A stretch of 32,673 nucleotides of DNA from Geitlerinema sp. PCC 9228 (GTDB lineage: Bacteria > Cyanobacteriota > Cyanobacteriia > Cyanobacteriales > PCC-9228): contig NZ_LNDC01000172.1 in NCBI RefSeq assembly GCF_001870905.1, forward strand, positions 1 to 32,673, given 5' to 3'. The number at the start of each line of letters is the position of its first letter. Position 1 is the first letter of the stretch. Of this stretch, positions 14,995 to 23,268 are shown one piece after another. The position numbers and the translations under genes are program-made. The notes under the pieces were generated by a model. It did not search any database. It saw only the letters and a list, made by a program, of their open reading frames with translations, and had not been told where the DNA came from.

Positions 14995-16718
14995 TGAGTT
15001 TCGGCATGATTTTCGTCAAATGCTGCCTCTACCTGCTTTTGGAATCGAATAGGAAGCTCAATAATAAATTTTGTACCGCGATCGCTAGCCGAGATACATC
15101 TGAGATCGCCACCGTGTTTCTCGCAGACAATTTGATAGCTCACCGCCAGACCCAATCCCGTACCTTTGCCGACGGGTTTGGTGGTAAAGAACGGATCGAA
15201 TAACTTGCTTTGCAAACTTTTGGGAATCCCCGGTCCGTTATCATCAATCTCAATAAAAATGCGATCGCGACCTGCTAGAAAACCATTTTCGTGAGCTTCT
15301 GCTTTTTGATAGCGGGTGGTAATGGTAATGCGACTGGGATCTTCTTGAATTTCTTGTGGTTGGCGTTTGGCATCGCGCTCTTGTAACACATCAATGGCAT
15401 TGTTAATCACGTGCATAAATACTTGATTGAGCTGCTTGCCGTAACATTCTACCTTGGGGAGATCGCCGTATTGTTTTTCCACCTGAATCGCCGGGCGATC
15501 GCTGGTCGCTTCCAACCGGTGTTGCAAAATTGAAAGCGTACTATCCAACCCCGCATGAATATCAAACAGTTTCAATTCCGCCTCATCATGGCGCGAAAAC
15601 GTACGCAAAGACTGTACGATATCCCAAATACGCTCCGAGCCAGCCTTCATAGAATCCAGCAAATTGGGCAAATCTTCCAAAACAAACGTCAGATCCACCT
15701 GATGGATTTTCTCTTGAATTGCCTCAGTAGGGTCGGGATATTCTTGTTGGTATGCATTTAGCAATGCCAGCAAGCTTTGTATGTAATCTTCTAAATAAGG
15801 AAGATTTCCATAAATCGCATTGATAGGATTGTTGATCTCGTGGGCAATCCCCGCTACCAATTGCCCTAAACTAGACATTTTTTCAGATTGAATCAGCTGA
15901 GCTTCCGTGCGTTGTAACTCATGTAGGGTTTTTTGGAGTTCACTAGTTTGTTGGCGTAAGCGCTCTTCGTTACGACGCAAAGCCGCTTCCGCCCGTTTGC
16001 GATCGGTGATATCCTGTTCTTCCACTAAAAAAGCATGTTCTCCCGTCACCGGGTCTCGAGTTAGCCGCGCCTCGATGCGATGCCAACGAACTCCCATCAG
16101 GGTCCACATTTGGGCTTCCGTTCGGAATAGTTCTCCCGAGTGCAAGCAATTGACCGCCTCCTGGGCAACCCGACGATTGACAAACCGCTGTTGGAACATC
16201 TCCGGTTCCGGTTGAATCAAAAAATTGCCGTAACAGTTAGTAGCAGCAGGATTTTGGGAAATTGGCGTACCATCAGTGGCATACAGGGAAATTAACACCG
16301 TGGTGTGGCGTAGGGCTTCGATAGCGCGCAAAGCATCGCGGTCTTGTGGTTGGGAAACCACTTGTCTGCCTTCTACCAACATAGCAAAATGCCCAGGCTG
16401 GATGGTCACTCCAGAACAGACACATTCCATAGTGACGCTTCTGCCTTGGGGATAAAAAGTCCACTGCTCCACCACAGTTTCTCCCTGGCGGAAGTATTCT
16501 AAGTACGTAGCCAGGCGAATGCGCGTGGTGTGGGAAGCATCGCTAAAATCGCGATTGAGTAAGTCTTGGTAGCTGGCAGCATCCCAAAGTTCCACAGCAG
16601 CTTGGTTCGCCCACCATATTTTCCAAGCGTGGGGATCGAAAATCCAAATGGGTGTATGCAACCTTGCTAGTAGGTTGAGTTGTGATGGGGTGATGGGGGA
16701 TTCGCTAGGGGAAAGCAC
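14991..16718 (-). CDS. PAS-domain sensor histidine kinase
   Basis: This protein of about 575 residues has a first PAS-like domain (HTPIWIFDPHAWKIWWANQA near its start) and a second PAS/PAC domain ending HAFLVEEQDITDRKRAE. A coiled coil follows, then the dimerisation/phosphoacceptor box GIAHEINNPINAIYGN with the phosphorylated His, the N box NQVFMHVINNAIDVL, and the ATP-binding boxes DNGPGIP and FFTTKPVGKGTGLGLAVSYQ. There is no membrane segment and no receiver domain, so it is a cytoplasmic kinase needing a separate response regulator, which is not adjacent. The start is uncertain: GTG 16718, with AGGA upstream, is preferred; a TTG at 16838 would add 40 residues of unlikely composition. The signal sensed is unknown. 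Confidence 0.85.
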   Translation of the reverse strand: MLSPSESPITPSQLNLLARLHTPIWIFDPHAWKIWWANQAAVELWDAASYQDLLNRDFSDASHTTRIRLATYLEYFRQGETVVEQWTFYPQGRSVTMECVCSGVTIQPGHFAMLVEGRQVVSQPQDRDALRAIEALRHTTVLISLYATDGTPISQNPAATNCYGNFLIQPEPEMFQQRFVNRRVAQEAVNCLHSGELFRTEAQMWTLMGVRWHRIEARLTRDPVTGEHAFLVEEQDITDRKRAEAALRRNEERLRQQTSELQKTLHELQRTEAQLIQSEKMSSLGQLVAGIAHEINNPINAIYGNLPYLEDYIQSLLALLNAYQQEYPDPTEAIQEKIHQVDLTFVLEDLPNLLDSMKAGSERIWDIVQSLRTFSRHDEAELKLFDIHAGLDSTLSILQHRLEATSDRPAIQVEKQYGDLPKVECYGKQLNQVFMHVINNAIDVLQERDAKRQPQEIQEDPSRITITTRYQKAEAHENGFLAGRDRIFIEIDDNGPGIPKSLQSKLFDPFFTTKPVGKGTGLGLAVSYQIVCEKHGGDLRCISASDRGTKFIIELPIRFQKQVEAAFDENHAETQ

Positions 16719-17723
16719 GATTGTTGGTCCTGGAAATAGCAACCAAAGGCAAAATGAGTGGTTGGTGGTAGGAGGCTTGCTTGTTGCTGGGTATGGATGG
16801 GTGCTGGGGCAACTCCAGTGATTTGGTTCGTCGTACAAACCAACTCGATCCTAGGCAACTATAGGAGTCCCTGCCTAATTCGGCAACCGCAAGAAAACGG
16901 ACAAGTAGACTGGCATGATTTGACGAACATGTTATAATTCAGTATTTTTACATAGGTGGGCATTTCAGTAAATATACGGTGGCGTGATGAGGATTTCTGG
17001 ATGGCGCGATCGCTTGGGCGGCGATCGCATCAATAGAAAGCTGGGAAAACTGGGGAAGGGACAAGCGTGCAATTGGTTATCTTCCATCCTCCCATGTTTG
17101 ACGATCCCCCCAACGGAAATTCAAATTGCTGCTATAGATGCGCCGGTCAAGTTTATGTTAAATTATACAATAAGATAATAGCAGAAAAAAACAACAAGAA
17201 TCGGATGCGCGATCGCTATCTTTAAATAATTTTTAAATTTTGGGTGAATTGGGAAAACCGTTCAAACCGGCACCAGGGAATCCTGGCAATTCCCCGGAAC
17301 TAGGTAATTTGGAGTTTGGTTGTAACCGGAGAGTTGGCAAAGATACTCGTCAAAATACCAGCGTCGTTCTAGTTTCGTTCTAGTTTTGTTGTTGGCAGCA
17401 AATATATTTTGCCAACCATCCCAACTGAAGACAAACATTTTACCTGCCAAAAACTTGATTGCCGGCAGGGCAGCCTAAAATGCAGAAGCCTCTGCTAAAA
17501 AAATCAAAAGTAAACCATTCCCCACCCCATTGTCTTGAAGTCAAAGAGAACCATGAACGTATCGCTAACATCTTTTCCATTCCGATGATTGGATGTTCCT
17601 AAAATGGCAATATTTCTGTTTGTCCATTTTATAGTTATATAAAAATAAAACAATTCCAGCAAGGTCAAATCCCCGAATTGTCCATACATTGGTAGCAATT
17701 GGAAATTGATTTGGAGGGATGAG
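16719..17723. other. Intergenic region of about 1 kb without a convincing gene
   Basis: Short open frames here (16984-17178 plus, 17262-17450 minus, 17504-17698 minus) lack ribosome-binding sites and family motifs. Features seen are a TATAAT at 16933-16938 without a clear -35, three GCGATCGC-type boxes (near 17007, 17021 and 17209), and a perfect tandem pair of an 11-bp unit CGTTCTAGTTT at 17365-17386. The divergent promoters of the kinase and the methyltransferase should be in this region. Confidence 0.45.
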
Positions 17724-19010
17724 ATGATGAACTATGCTGCTCCTCCTGCCAGTATTCAGAACTGGTTGCAAGAAACATTATCCACCTTACCAATTAATTT
17801 ACAAGTTGAGTTTTGGAATTCCCAAAAACTGCTCATTCAAGGAAATAGAGATCGAACCGAACCAGCTTTAACCTTACGAATTTACCATCCAGGCGTTTTG
17901 CGCGCTTTGCTGTTGCAGCGAGATCCTTTGGTACTAGCAGAAGCCTACCTACAGGGATTTTGCGACTTTGTGGGGTCCATCGATGCCTTGTTGCTGTTTC
18001 GACAAAACTTACCCCAAGTTGCCCGCCAACCCATCCAAACTGTAAAAACTTGGCTGCAAGCCATTACCCTGCCACCGCTGCCATTTTCTAACAAAAACAA
18101 CAATTTTTGGAACTTTTGGCAACCCCGCCACCGCCAGCAAGACTTGGAAGCAGTACAGCATCACTACGATTTGGGTAACGATTTTTATCGTCTTTGGCTC
18201 GATCCGCACATGGTATACTCCTGTGCCTATTTTCCCCACGAAAACGCCACCCTGCAAGAAGCGCAAGAAGCCAAACTCGATACCATCTGTCGCAAACTGC
18301 AACTGCAACCCGGCGAAACCTTGTTAGATATTGGTTGCGGTTGGGGATCGCTATTGCATTGGGCAGCAACGCGCTATGGTGTAAAAGCCTATGGCATCAC
18401 CCTCAGCCAAAATCAAGTAGACTACAACCGCCAGTGGATTGCCAAACGGGGATTGCGCGATCGCATCCAAGTTGAATTGCGAGACTACCGGGATTTGCCA
18501 ACAGAACCCACCTTCGACAAAATTGTTTCTGTGGGCATGGTAGAACACGTGGGCATGAAAAACTATCCTACCTACTTCCAAAGTGCTTTATCCTGCCTGC
18601 AACCGGGTGGCTTGTTCCTCAACCACGGTATTACCTGTACCCAAAAACCAAACCAATCCGAAGCCGGCGAACGATTTATTCACCGCTATATCTTTCCCAA
18701 CGGTGAGTTGGCGCGTTTGTCTACCATCTTGACTGCTGCCGAAGATGCTGGCTGGGAAATTGTAGACGTAGATGCCTGGCGACCCCACTATGCCAAAACC
18801 CTGCGTCATTGGGCACATAATTTAGAACGGGTTCGCGATCGCGCTTTGGAACATATCGACCAACGCTGGTTGCAACTGTGGAAATTATATTTGCTAGGTT
18901 CGGCAGAAGGATTCGAGCGCAACTACATGGGCATTTCCCAAACCTTGCTGCGCCGTCAAGCCGATACCCAATGGAATCTACCCCTCACCCGGCGCAACTG
19001 GCTTGGTTAG
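17724..19010 (+). CDS. Cyclopropane-fatty-acid-synthase-family methyltransferase
   Basis: This 428-residue S-adenosylmethionine-dependent enzyme has the family block HHYDLGNDFYRLWLDPHMVY (from about residue 145), the SAM-binding motif LDIGCGWGSLLHWAA (about 201-215) and the VEHVGMKNYPTYF active-site region (about 272). Relatives transfer a methylene or methyl group to the double bond of membrane phospholipid acyl chains. The N-terminal roughly 140 residues form the SCP2-like lipid-binding part. GGAGGG lies 5 nt before ATG 17724 (a second ATG follows directly), which fixes the start; an upstream TTG at 17706 is rejected. Whether the product is a cyclopropane or a methyl-branched acyl chain cannot be told. 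pheS follows 87 bp downstream on the same strand. Confidence 0.87.
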   Translation: MMNYAAPPASIQNWLQETLSTLPINLQVEFWNSQKLLIQGNRDRTEPALTLRIYHPGVLRALLLQRDPLVLAEAYLQGFCDFVGSIDALLLFRQNLPQVARQPIQTVKTWLQAITLPPLPFSNKNNNFWNFWQPRHRQQDLEAVQHHYDLGNDFYRLWLDPHMVYSCAYFPHENATLQEAQEAKLDTICRKLQLQPGETLLDIGCGWGSLLHWAATRYGVKAYGITLSQNQVDYNRQWIAKRGLRDRIQVELRDYRDLPTEPTFDKIVSVGMVEHVGMKNYPTYFQSALSCLQPGGLFLNHGITCTQKPNQSEAGERFIHRYIFPNGELARLSTILTAAEDAGWEIVDVDAWRPHYAKTLRHWAHNLERVRDRALEHIDQRWLQLWKLYLLGSAEGFERNYMGISQTLLRRQADTQWNLPLTRRNWLG

Positions 19011-19097
19011 ATTGTCAAACAACAACTGCGTTCAAATCGCGATAAACTGAAGCAGATTGCCTTTAGCGATAGCCGGAACACACTTACCAGCAAAATC

Positions 19098-20099
19098 ATG
19101 ACCACACAGGTAAACGATTTGCAAGAGCAGTTGGAACAACTGCGCAGCAACGCCCAAAACGCGATCGCGCAATGTCAAAATCTCGACGATCTAGAATCTC
19201 TACGGGTCAACTATCTCGGCAAAAAAGGACAGCTCTCGCAAATATTGCGCAACCTGGGCAAATTAGGTCCGGAAGAACGTCCGAAAATTGGCGCGATCGC
19301 CAACGAAATCAAAGAAGCCATCCAAAACAGCCTACAGCAGCAGCGAGAAACCCTGCAAACCGCCCAAATCGAGGCACAACTGCAAGCCGAAGCCCTCGAC
19401 GTCACCATGCCCGGGGTATATCGCCCCCAAGGCAAAATCCATCCCCTCAACGGCGTCATCGATCGCATTATCGATATTTTCGTGGGATTGGGTTATACCG
19501 TCGCCTCCGGTCCAGAAATCGAAACCGACTACTACAACTTTGAAGCCCTCAACACCCCAGAAGACCACCCCGCCAGGGATATGCAGGATACCTTTTATCT
19601 GCCAGGGAACAAACTCCTGCGTACCCACACTTCCTCCGTACAAATCCGCTATATGGAACGCCACCAACCCCCCATGCGCGTGGTTGCCCCCGGTAGGGTA
19701 TATCGCCGCGACACGGTGGATGCCACCCACTCGGCGGTGTTCCATCAAGTGGAACTATTGGCAGTAGACGAAGGGCTGCGGTTTACCGACCTCAAAGGCA
19801 CCATCCACGAATTTCTCCGGCAGATGTTTGGCGATTTGCCCCTGCGGTTTCGCCCCAGCTACTTCCCCTTCACCGAACCTTCGGCAGAGGTAGACATCCA
19901 GTGGCAGGGCGACTGGTTGGAAGTGCTAGGCTGCGGCATGGTTGACCCCAACGTATTGGAAACCGTCGGTTACGACTCGGAGAAATATACGGGATTTGCC
20001 CTGGGATTGGGGGTAGAACGGTTTGCCATGGTTTTGCACCAGTTAGATGATATCCGCCGTTTGTACAGCAGCGATTTGCGGTTTCTCAATCAGTTCTAG
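19098..20099 (+). CDS. pheS: Phenylalanine-tRNA ligase alpha subunit
   Basis: This 333-residue protein is the catalytic alpha subunit of the cytoplasmic alpha2beta2 phenylalanyl-tRNA synthetase. An N-terminal coiled-coil arm (residues 1-90, with [17 protein letters not shown]) is followed by the class II core. That core has [29 protein letters not shown], motif 2 around [20 protein letters not shown], the zinc-free core region [13 protein letters not shown], and motif 3 [14 protein letters not shown] (about 299-312). Length and ends are normal. The beta-subunit gene pheT is not adjacent, as is usual in cyanobacteria. A strong hairpin with a T-run follows the stop codon. Confidence 0.96.
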   Translation: MTTQVNDLQEQLEQLRSNAQNAIAQCQNLDDLESLRVNYLGKKGQLSQILRNLGKLGPEERPKIGAIANEIKEAIQNSLQQQRETLQTAQIEAQLQAEALDVTMPGVYRPQGKIHPLNGVIDRIIDIFVGLGYTVASGPEIETDYYNFEALNTPEDHPARDMQDTFYLPGNKLLRTHTSSVQIRYMERHQPPMRVVAPGRVYRRDTVDATHSAVFHQVELLAVDEGLRFTDLKGTIHEFLRQMFGDLPLRFRPSYFPFTEPSAEVDIQWQGDWLEVLGCGMVDPNVLETVGYDSEKYTGFALGLGVERFAMVLHQLDDIRRLYSSDLRFLNQF

Positions 20100-20110
20100 G
20101 CATGAATTTT

Positions 20111-20163
20111 TGGGAGGGTTACAATCGCATTGAAAAGAGTTTTCCAAAACCCTCCCATTTTTA
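20111..20163 (+). terminator. Intrinsic-terminator-like hairpin after pheS
   Basis: TGGGAGGGTT (20111-20120) pairs perfectly with AACCCTCCCA (20148-20157) and is followed by TTTTT. The 27-nt loop is longer than usual. It lies 11 bp after the pheS stop and 19 bp before the rhomboid gene, so it probably separates the two transcripts. Confidence 0.7.
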
Positions 20164-20181
20164 AGAAGGAATTCTGGTTGC

Positions 20182-20775
20182 ATGTTAGAAGAACAAAACG
20201 CGCCCCAACCCGCCAAACCCCAATACAATGGCGTTTTTATTTTAATTGCAATTAATTTAATTTTATTTGTGCTGGATGAAATTCTCCAAATTGGGCTGAT
20301 GCGGAATTTATACCTCAATCACGCTCGCCCCCAATGGTATCAGTTCGTTACGTCTATGTTTTGCCATGCCAACTGGGCGCATATTTCGGGGAATCTCTTC
20401 TTTTTGTATATTTTTGGCAAGTTGGTGGAAGAGGAAGAGGGTTTGACGGGGATTTTGGGTAGCTATCTGATTTGCGGGTTGGGTGCCAATTTGGTGAGTT
20501 GGTGGTTGCAGCCGAATATTGTTTCGTTGGGGGCTTCGGGTGCGGTTTTTGGCTTGTTTACGGTTAGTATTTTGCTGAAATTAAGCTGGAACTGGCGCAA
20601 TCTGCTAGAAATTTTGATTCTCGGTCAGTTTGTTCTGCAGCGGGTGTTGTTTGAAATTCAGAATTTGGGAGAGGGGGGCCAGATCAATCGTGTTGCCCAC
20701 CTCAGCGGTGCTTTGGTGGGCGTGGTGTTGGTTTTGTTGTTGATGCGTTTTTCTAGTTCTTCCAAGCGTAACTAG
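20182..20775 (+). CDS. Rhomboid-family intramembrane serine protease
   Basis: This 197-residue protein has six hydrophobic segments. Catalytic landmarks are present: HANWAHISGN (His67 and Asn71 in the oxyanion region), the nucleophile Ser119 in GASGAVFG, and His173 in VAHLSGALVG. Rhomboids cut single-pass membrane proteins within or near the bilayer. The N-terminus is short and cytoplasmic. AAGGA precedes ATG 20182 at 11 nt. The terminator-like hairpin after pheS lies just upstream, so it likely has its own promoter. The substrate is unknown. The bilin lyase gene converges from the other side, with only 17 bp between stop codons. Confidence 0.88.
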   Translation: MLEEQNAPQPAKPQYNGVFILIAINLILFVLDEILQIGLMRNLYLNHARPQWYQFVTSMFCHANWAHISGNLFFLYIFGKLVEEEEGLTGILGSYLICGLGANLVSWWLQPNIVSLGASGAVFGLFTVSILLKLSWNWRNLLEILILGQFVLQRVLFEIQNLGEGGQINRVAHLSGALVGVVLVLLLMRFSSSSKRN

Positions 20776-20792
20776 GCTCGCTCGACATCAAA

Positions 20793-21332
20793 CTATGATA
20801 TGCGCTTCTCTAAATACTGCCCTACCATTTGCTGTTCGCCGGCGCGGGAAATAATGGTTTGCCGGGTGCGGTATTTGTGGGAAATTTGCTTGATTTCTTC
20901 TTCAAAGACTGAGCCTTGATATTCGGTTTTCAGGCATAAGGTATTGGGTTGCAGGAAATAGAAGGTGGCGGTGACGGGTTTGGAGGTAGCAAAACCGCGA
21001 TCGCGATAGAGAATATTGCCCGCAGCGCCGAAAATGGTAGAACCGGAGGAAGCTTTGCGACCGGAAAGGGTATAGTTGCTCTCCCAAGCAATTTCTGCCC
21101 CACAAACCAATTCCTGAGGATTTTCCAGTTGGTGTAGTTGGGCAAGCTGTTGCAGTTGGGGGGCACCTGCTTCTAAAAACCGTACGGTAATTTTACTGGC
21201 TACCTCTTGCACTTGCCCATCTGGCAAAGTGTAGTAGCGTCGCTGGGAATACCATTGACCCTGGGATTGACGGAAAAAATCAGCAATCTGCTGTTCGTTG
21301 GCTCTCTTGGTGGATTGAACCGTTGCACTCAT
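20793..21332 (-). CDS. CpcS/CpeS-family phycobiliprotein lyase
   Basis: This 179-residue protein begins with the family pattern FFRQSQGQWYSQRRYYTLPD (residues about 19-38). Later blocks are AEIAWESNY, GSTIFG, LYRDRGFATSKPVTATFYF and EYQGSVFEEEI. Members form a lipocalin-like barrel that holds phycocyanobilin or phycoerythrobilin and attaches it to a Cys of phycobiliprotein subunits, usually the Cys-82-type position. Length is normal. Which subunit or bilin it serves cannot be decided from sequence by eye, so no gene symbol is given. The bilin precursor biliverdin would come from the haem oxygenase encoded at 24643-25359; the two genes are not in one operon. Confidence 0.85.
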   Translation of the reverse strand: MSATVQSTKRANEQQIADFFRQSQGQWYSQRRYYTLPDGQVQEVASKITVRFLEAGAPQLQQLAQLHQLENPQELVCGAEIAWESNYTLSGRKASSGSTIFGAAGNILYRDRGFATSKPVTATFYFLQPNTLCLKTEYQGSVFEEEIKQISHKYRTRQTIISRAGEQQMVGQYLEKRIS

Positions 21333-21657
21333 TTACAAAAAGCCTCGCGCTATCAACAGGGCAAAACGCAACCATCGTCCAGCCCTTTGCTTGAAATTGT
21401 AACATTACTTAATATTAAGCAACATTACTTATTTCCATGGGAAGCGATCGCTTTTCAAAATTCCGTAGTCAAATTTACCGCATGAATCGGGAGCTTGAAA
21501 GCCCTGACTTTTTACGCGCAGGGATGAAAAAGAACCCGTGCGGCGGTCGCCGCCGTTACAATCAAGTTGAGGTGCTAAAATCTAAAAAAGCAGGCGAAAT
21601 TTTTTTAATCTATGTTCGTACATCATGTTGACTCTCAGCTACGAGTTTAAACTCAAA

Positions 21658-21680
21658 TGCTTCGACCGGCTCAGCACAAG
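21658..21680 (+). repeat. 23-bp small dispersed repeat inside tnpB (copy 2)
   Basis: Removing exactly these 23 bases joins CTC AAA to CCG ACA, restoring the common TnpB sequence KLKPT in one frame. The repeat begins TGCTTCGACC and ends GCTCAGCACAAG, matching the copies at 14863 and 21976. No duplication of flanking bases is visible. Confidence 0.8.
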
Positions 21681-21975
21681 CCGACATGTCACCAGGCTCA
21701 AACGATGGAGTCGTGGTGGGAAATCTATCGGCAAGTTGGGAATAATGGGCTGAGAGAACGCCAAGATGGGGTCAAATCCCGAAAATCGCCTGTCAACACC
21801 TGTCGCCAAATTATACGAACATGTAACCAAATCTCGAAAAGACTTTTTCTTGAAGTGGGCTCACTATTTGTGTAACCAAGCTGACAGCATTTTTGCCGAG
21901 GCGTTGAATCTGAAAGCACTGGGGCGAAGTCGGTTAGCCAAATATTGTCTCGATACGGCTTGGGGCGAGTTTCTA

Positions 21976-21999
21976 TGCTTCGGCGTAGCTCAGCACAAG
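21976..21999 (+). repeat. 24-bp small dispersed repeat inside tnpB (copy 3)
   Basis: Removing these 24 bases joins GAG TTT CTA to TCC ATT TTG, giving GEFLSILSWVCLKRG, as expected for TnpB. The insert itself encodes CFGVAQHK in frame. It begins TGCTTCGGCG and ends GCTCAGCACAAG, one base longer than the other copies. Confidence 0.8.
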
Positions 22000-22335
22000 T
22001 CCATTTTGTCTTGGGTCTGTTTGAAGCGTGGTAAATATGAAGCCTGCAGTAGAGGCCAAACAGACCAGTCAAATTTGTCCCCATTCTGGTGTCCATACGG
22101 GGAAAAAGCCGCTTTCTCAAAGAACCCATTCCTGCTCCCACTGCGGCAGGGGAACCCATCGAGACGTGGCAGCAGCACAAGTGGTTTGGAATCGAGCTGT
22201 CGCAAGTACGTCCACCACAGGGCGGAAAAATGCTCGTTGAGGGGAATGTTGCCGGGGATGGGTTACATAGCGAATCTCTTCACAGGCACACCCGATGAAG
22301 TGAGAATCTCATGAATTCTATTCGTGAGAGTGTCA

Positions 22336-22872
22336 ACTCTGCACCCAATTGCCCAAATCCATTTTTTCCGAAGCGAGCGAGCCCTAACCACCAGCAAACC
22401 ACCAACAAACAGGCGTATTTGGGTATAGAAAACCCCAACGCAAGTTTTTCAGTGTCGTTTTTCCTTTCCTGCGAGTAGATTTTCCCCGCCATTTCCAGCA
22501 ACAGTAACGGCGCTGTTGGGCATCAATCCTGCTTTTTGACAGCTACAGGGAAATTTTTAGAAATATTTCAACTTATATCGCTATTTATTCCAAAAATTTT
22601 CAACTTTTGCCCAACAATCTTCATGGCCCCATTTTCAGCCCCTGGAACCGCCAATGTCAGCTATGACCAGCTTTTGACAGCGCGCCCCTATGCAAAAAAC
22701 CAGCTGCCACCCCAAAAGCAACCACCGGAGACCATCGAGTTTTTGCGGTATAAAATACAACTTTAGATTTTTTTGTAAAAGTTAAATAAACCCGAAATTT
22801 TGGAGATGTTTTTGCATTTGTTTTTAGTATAGAGAGGGAAGAAAATCTCAGGAGGGCTGTTCGCAGCAATTT
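22336..22872. other. Intergenic region after the IS remnant
   Basis: About 540 bp with no convincing gene; small open frames on both strands have no family motifs or ribosome-binding sites. A TATAAAAT at about 22750 and a TAGTATAGAG near 22826 could be promoter elements for the small coiled-coil gene at 22873, whose AGGAGG site lies at about 22851. Confidence 0.4.
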
Positions 22873-23268
22873 ATGGATTCGTTACAAGTTCAAGTAACCA
22901 ATTTAAGTCGAAAAGTAGACGCGCTCTACCAAATTACCGAGCAACTCTCACAGCAGATGTCGGAAATTTTGGCCGAGCGCCCGTCTCACCAACATGCAAG
23001 CGTACAAGCGACGCCAAACACGCAAATTTCCACCGTGGAAGAACCGGCTACCCAACAATCCGCCAGAAACAGTTCCACCCACCTATTCGATGAGTATAAA
23101 GACATCCTCCTAGAGGAAACCAGCGATTTAGAAGGTGGCTACCATCAAGGAGATCGTGCCATTACCCCAGAAATCCAAGTACAGCGTTTAACAGCTCAAC
23201 TAACGGCAGCCTACAACCGCATTGCCGTTCTGGAAGAGCAGTTGCTCTCTTTGCGACATCATTCCTAA
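22873..23268 (+). CDS. Small conserved-looking coiled-coil protein, unknown function
   Basis: This 131-residue protein has an N-terminal heptad-rich helix (VTNLSRKVDALYQITEQLSQ), a low-complexity Gln/Thr/Pro/Ser middle (about 38-68), an acidic segment (LFDEYKDILLEETSDLE) and a C-terminal helix with EIQVQRLTAQLTAAYNRIAV. It has no membrane segment. I recall similar short cyanobacterial proteins with the VQRLTAQLTAAYNRIA ending, but no function. AGGAGG lies about 17 nt before ATG 22873, rather far. Its stop codon overlaps that of the convergent CobT-family gene by 2 bases. Confidence 0.7.
   Translation: MDSLQVQVTNLSRKVDALYQITEQLSQQMSEILAERPSHQHASVQATPNTQISTVEEPATQQSARNSSTHLFDEYKDILLEETSDLEGGYHQGDRAITPEIQVQRLTAQLTAAYNRIAVLEEQLLSLRHHS

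Larger units (their letters stand above)
21625..22298 (+). pseudogene. tnpB pseudogene with internal deletion and two small-repeat insertions
   Basis: Translated pieces match an IS200/IS605 TnpB: the start MLTLSYEFKLK, then PTCHQAQTMESWWEIYRQVG in a shifted frame, then after a large internal gap AKLYEHVTKSRKDFFLKWAH through LDTAWGEFL, SILSWVCLKRGKYE, and finally EAKQTSQICPHSGVHTGKK and CSHCGRGTHRDVAAAQVVWN in another frame. About half of a normal roughly 400-residue protein is missing, including the first RuvC region. One zinc-finger Cys is replaced (CPHS). A 23-bp repeat at 21658-21680 causes a frameshift and a 24-bp repeat at 21976-21999 adds eight residues. A further frameshift lies near 22030. 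It is non-functional as a nuclease or transposition accessory. Confidence 0.85.
21489..22335 (+). mobile_element. Decayed IS200/IS605-family element (copy B)
   Basis: The left end (21489-21565) has a GGGAGCTTGAAAGCCC imperfect hairpin, a GGGATGAAAA block and the hairpin GCGGCG-gt-CGCCGC. The right end has the hairpin CTCATGAAT-tct-ATTCGTGAG (22308-22328) followed by AGTGTCAA. Subterminal hairpins with no terminal inverted repeats are the hallmark of IS200/IS605 elements, which transpose as single strands. Between the ends lies a broken tnpB; no tnpA is present. The same ends without tnpB occur at 25393-25557. Confidence 0.8.

Noticed and set aside
16984-17178. 64-residue plus-strand frame in the 1-kb gap
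   Set aside because: It begins at repeated GCGATCGC boxes, has no ribosome-binding site and no recognisable motif.
17262-17698. Short minus-strand frames (62-64 residues) upstream of the methyltransferase
   Set aside because: They contain tandem repeats, have Trp/Phe/Asn-rich non-protein-like composition and no start signals.
22280-22501. 73-residue minus-strand frame past the IS right end
   Set aside because: It reads through the right-end hairpin of the IS remnant and has no conserved features.
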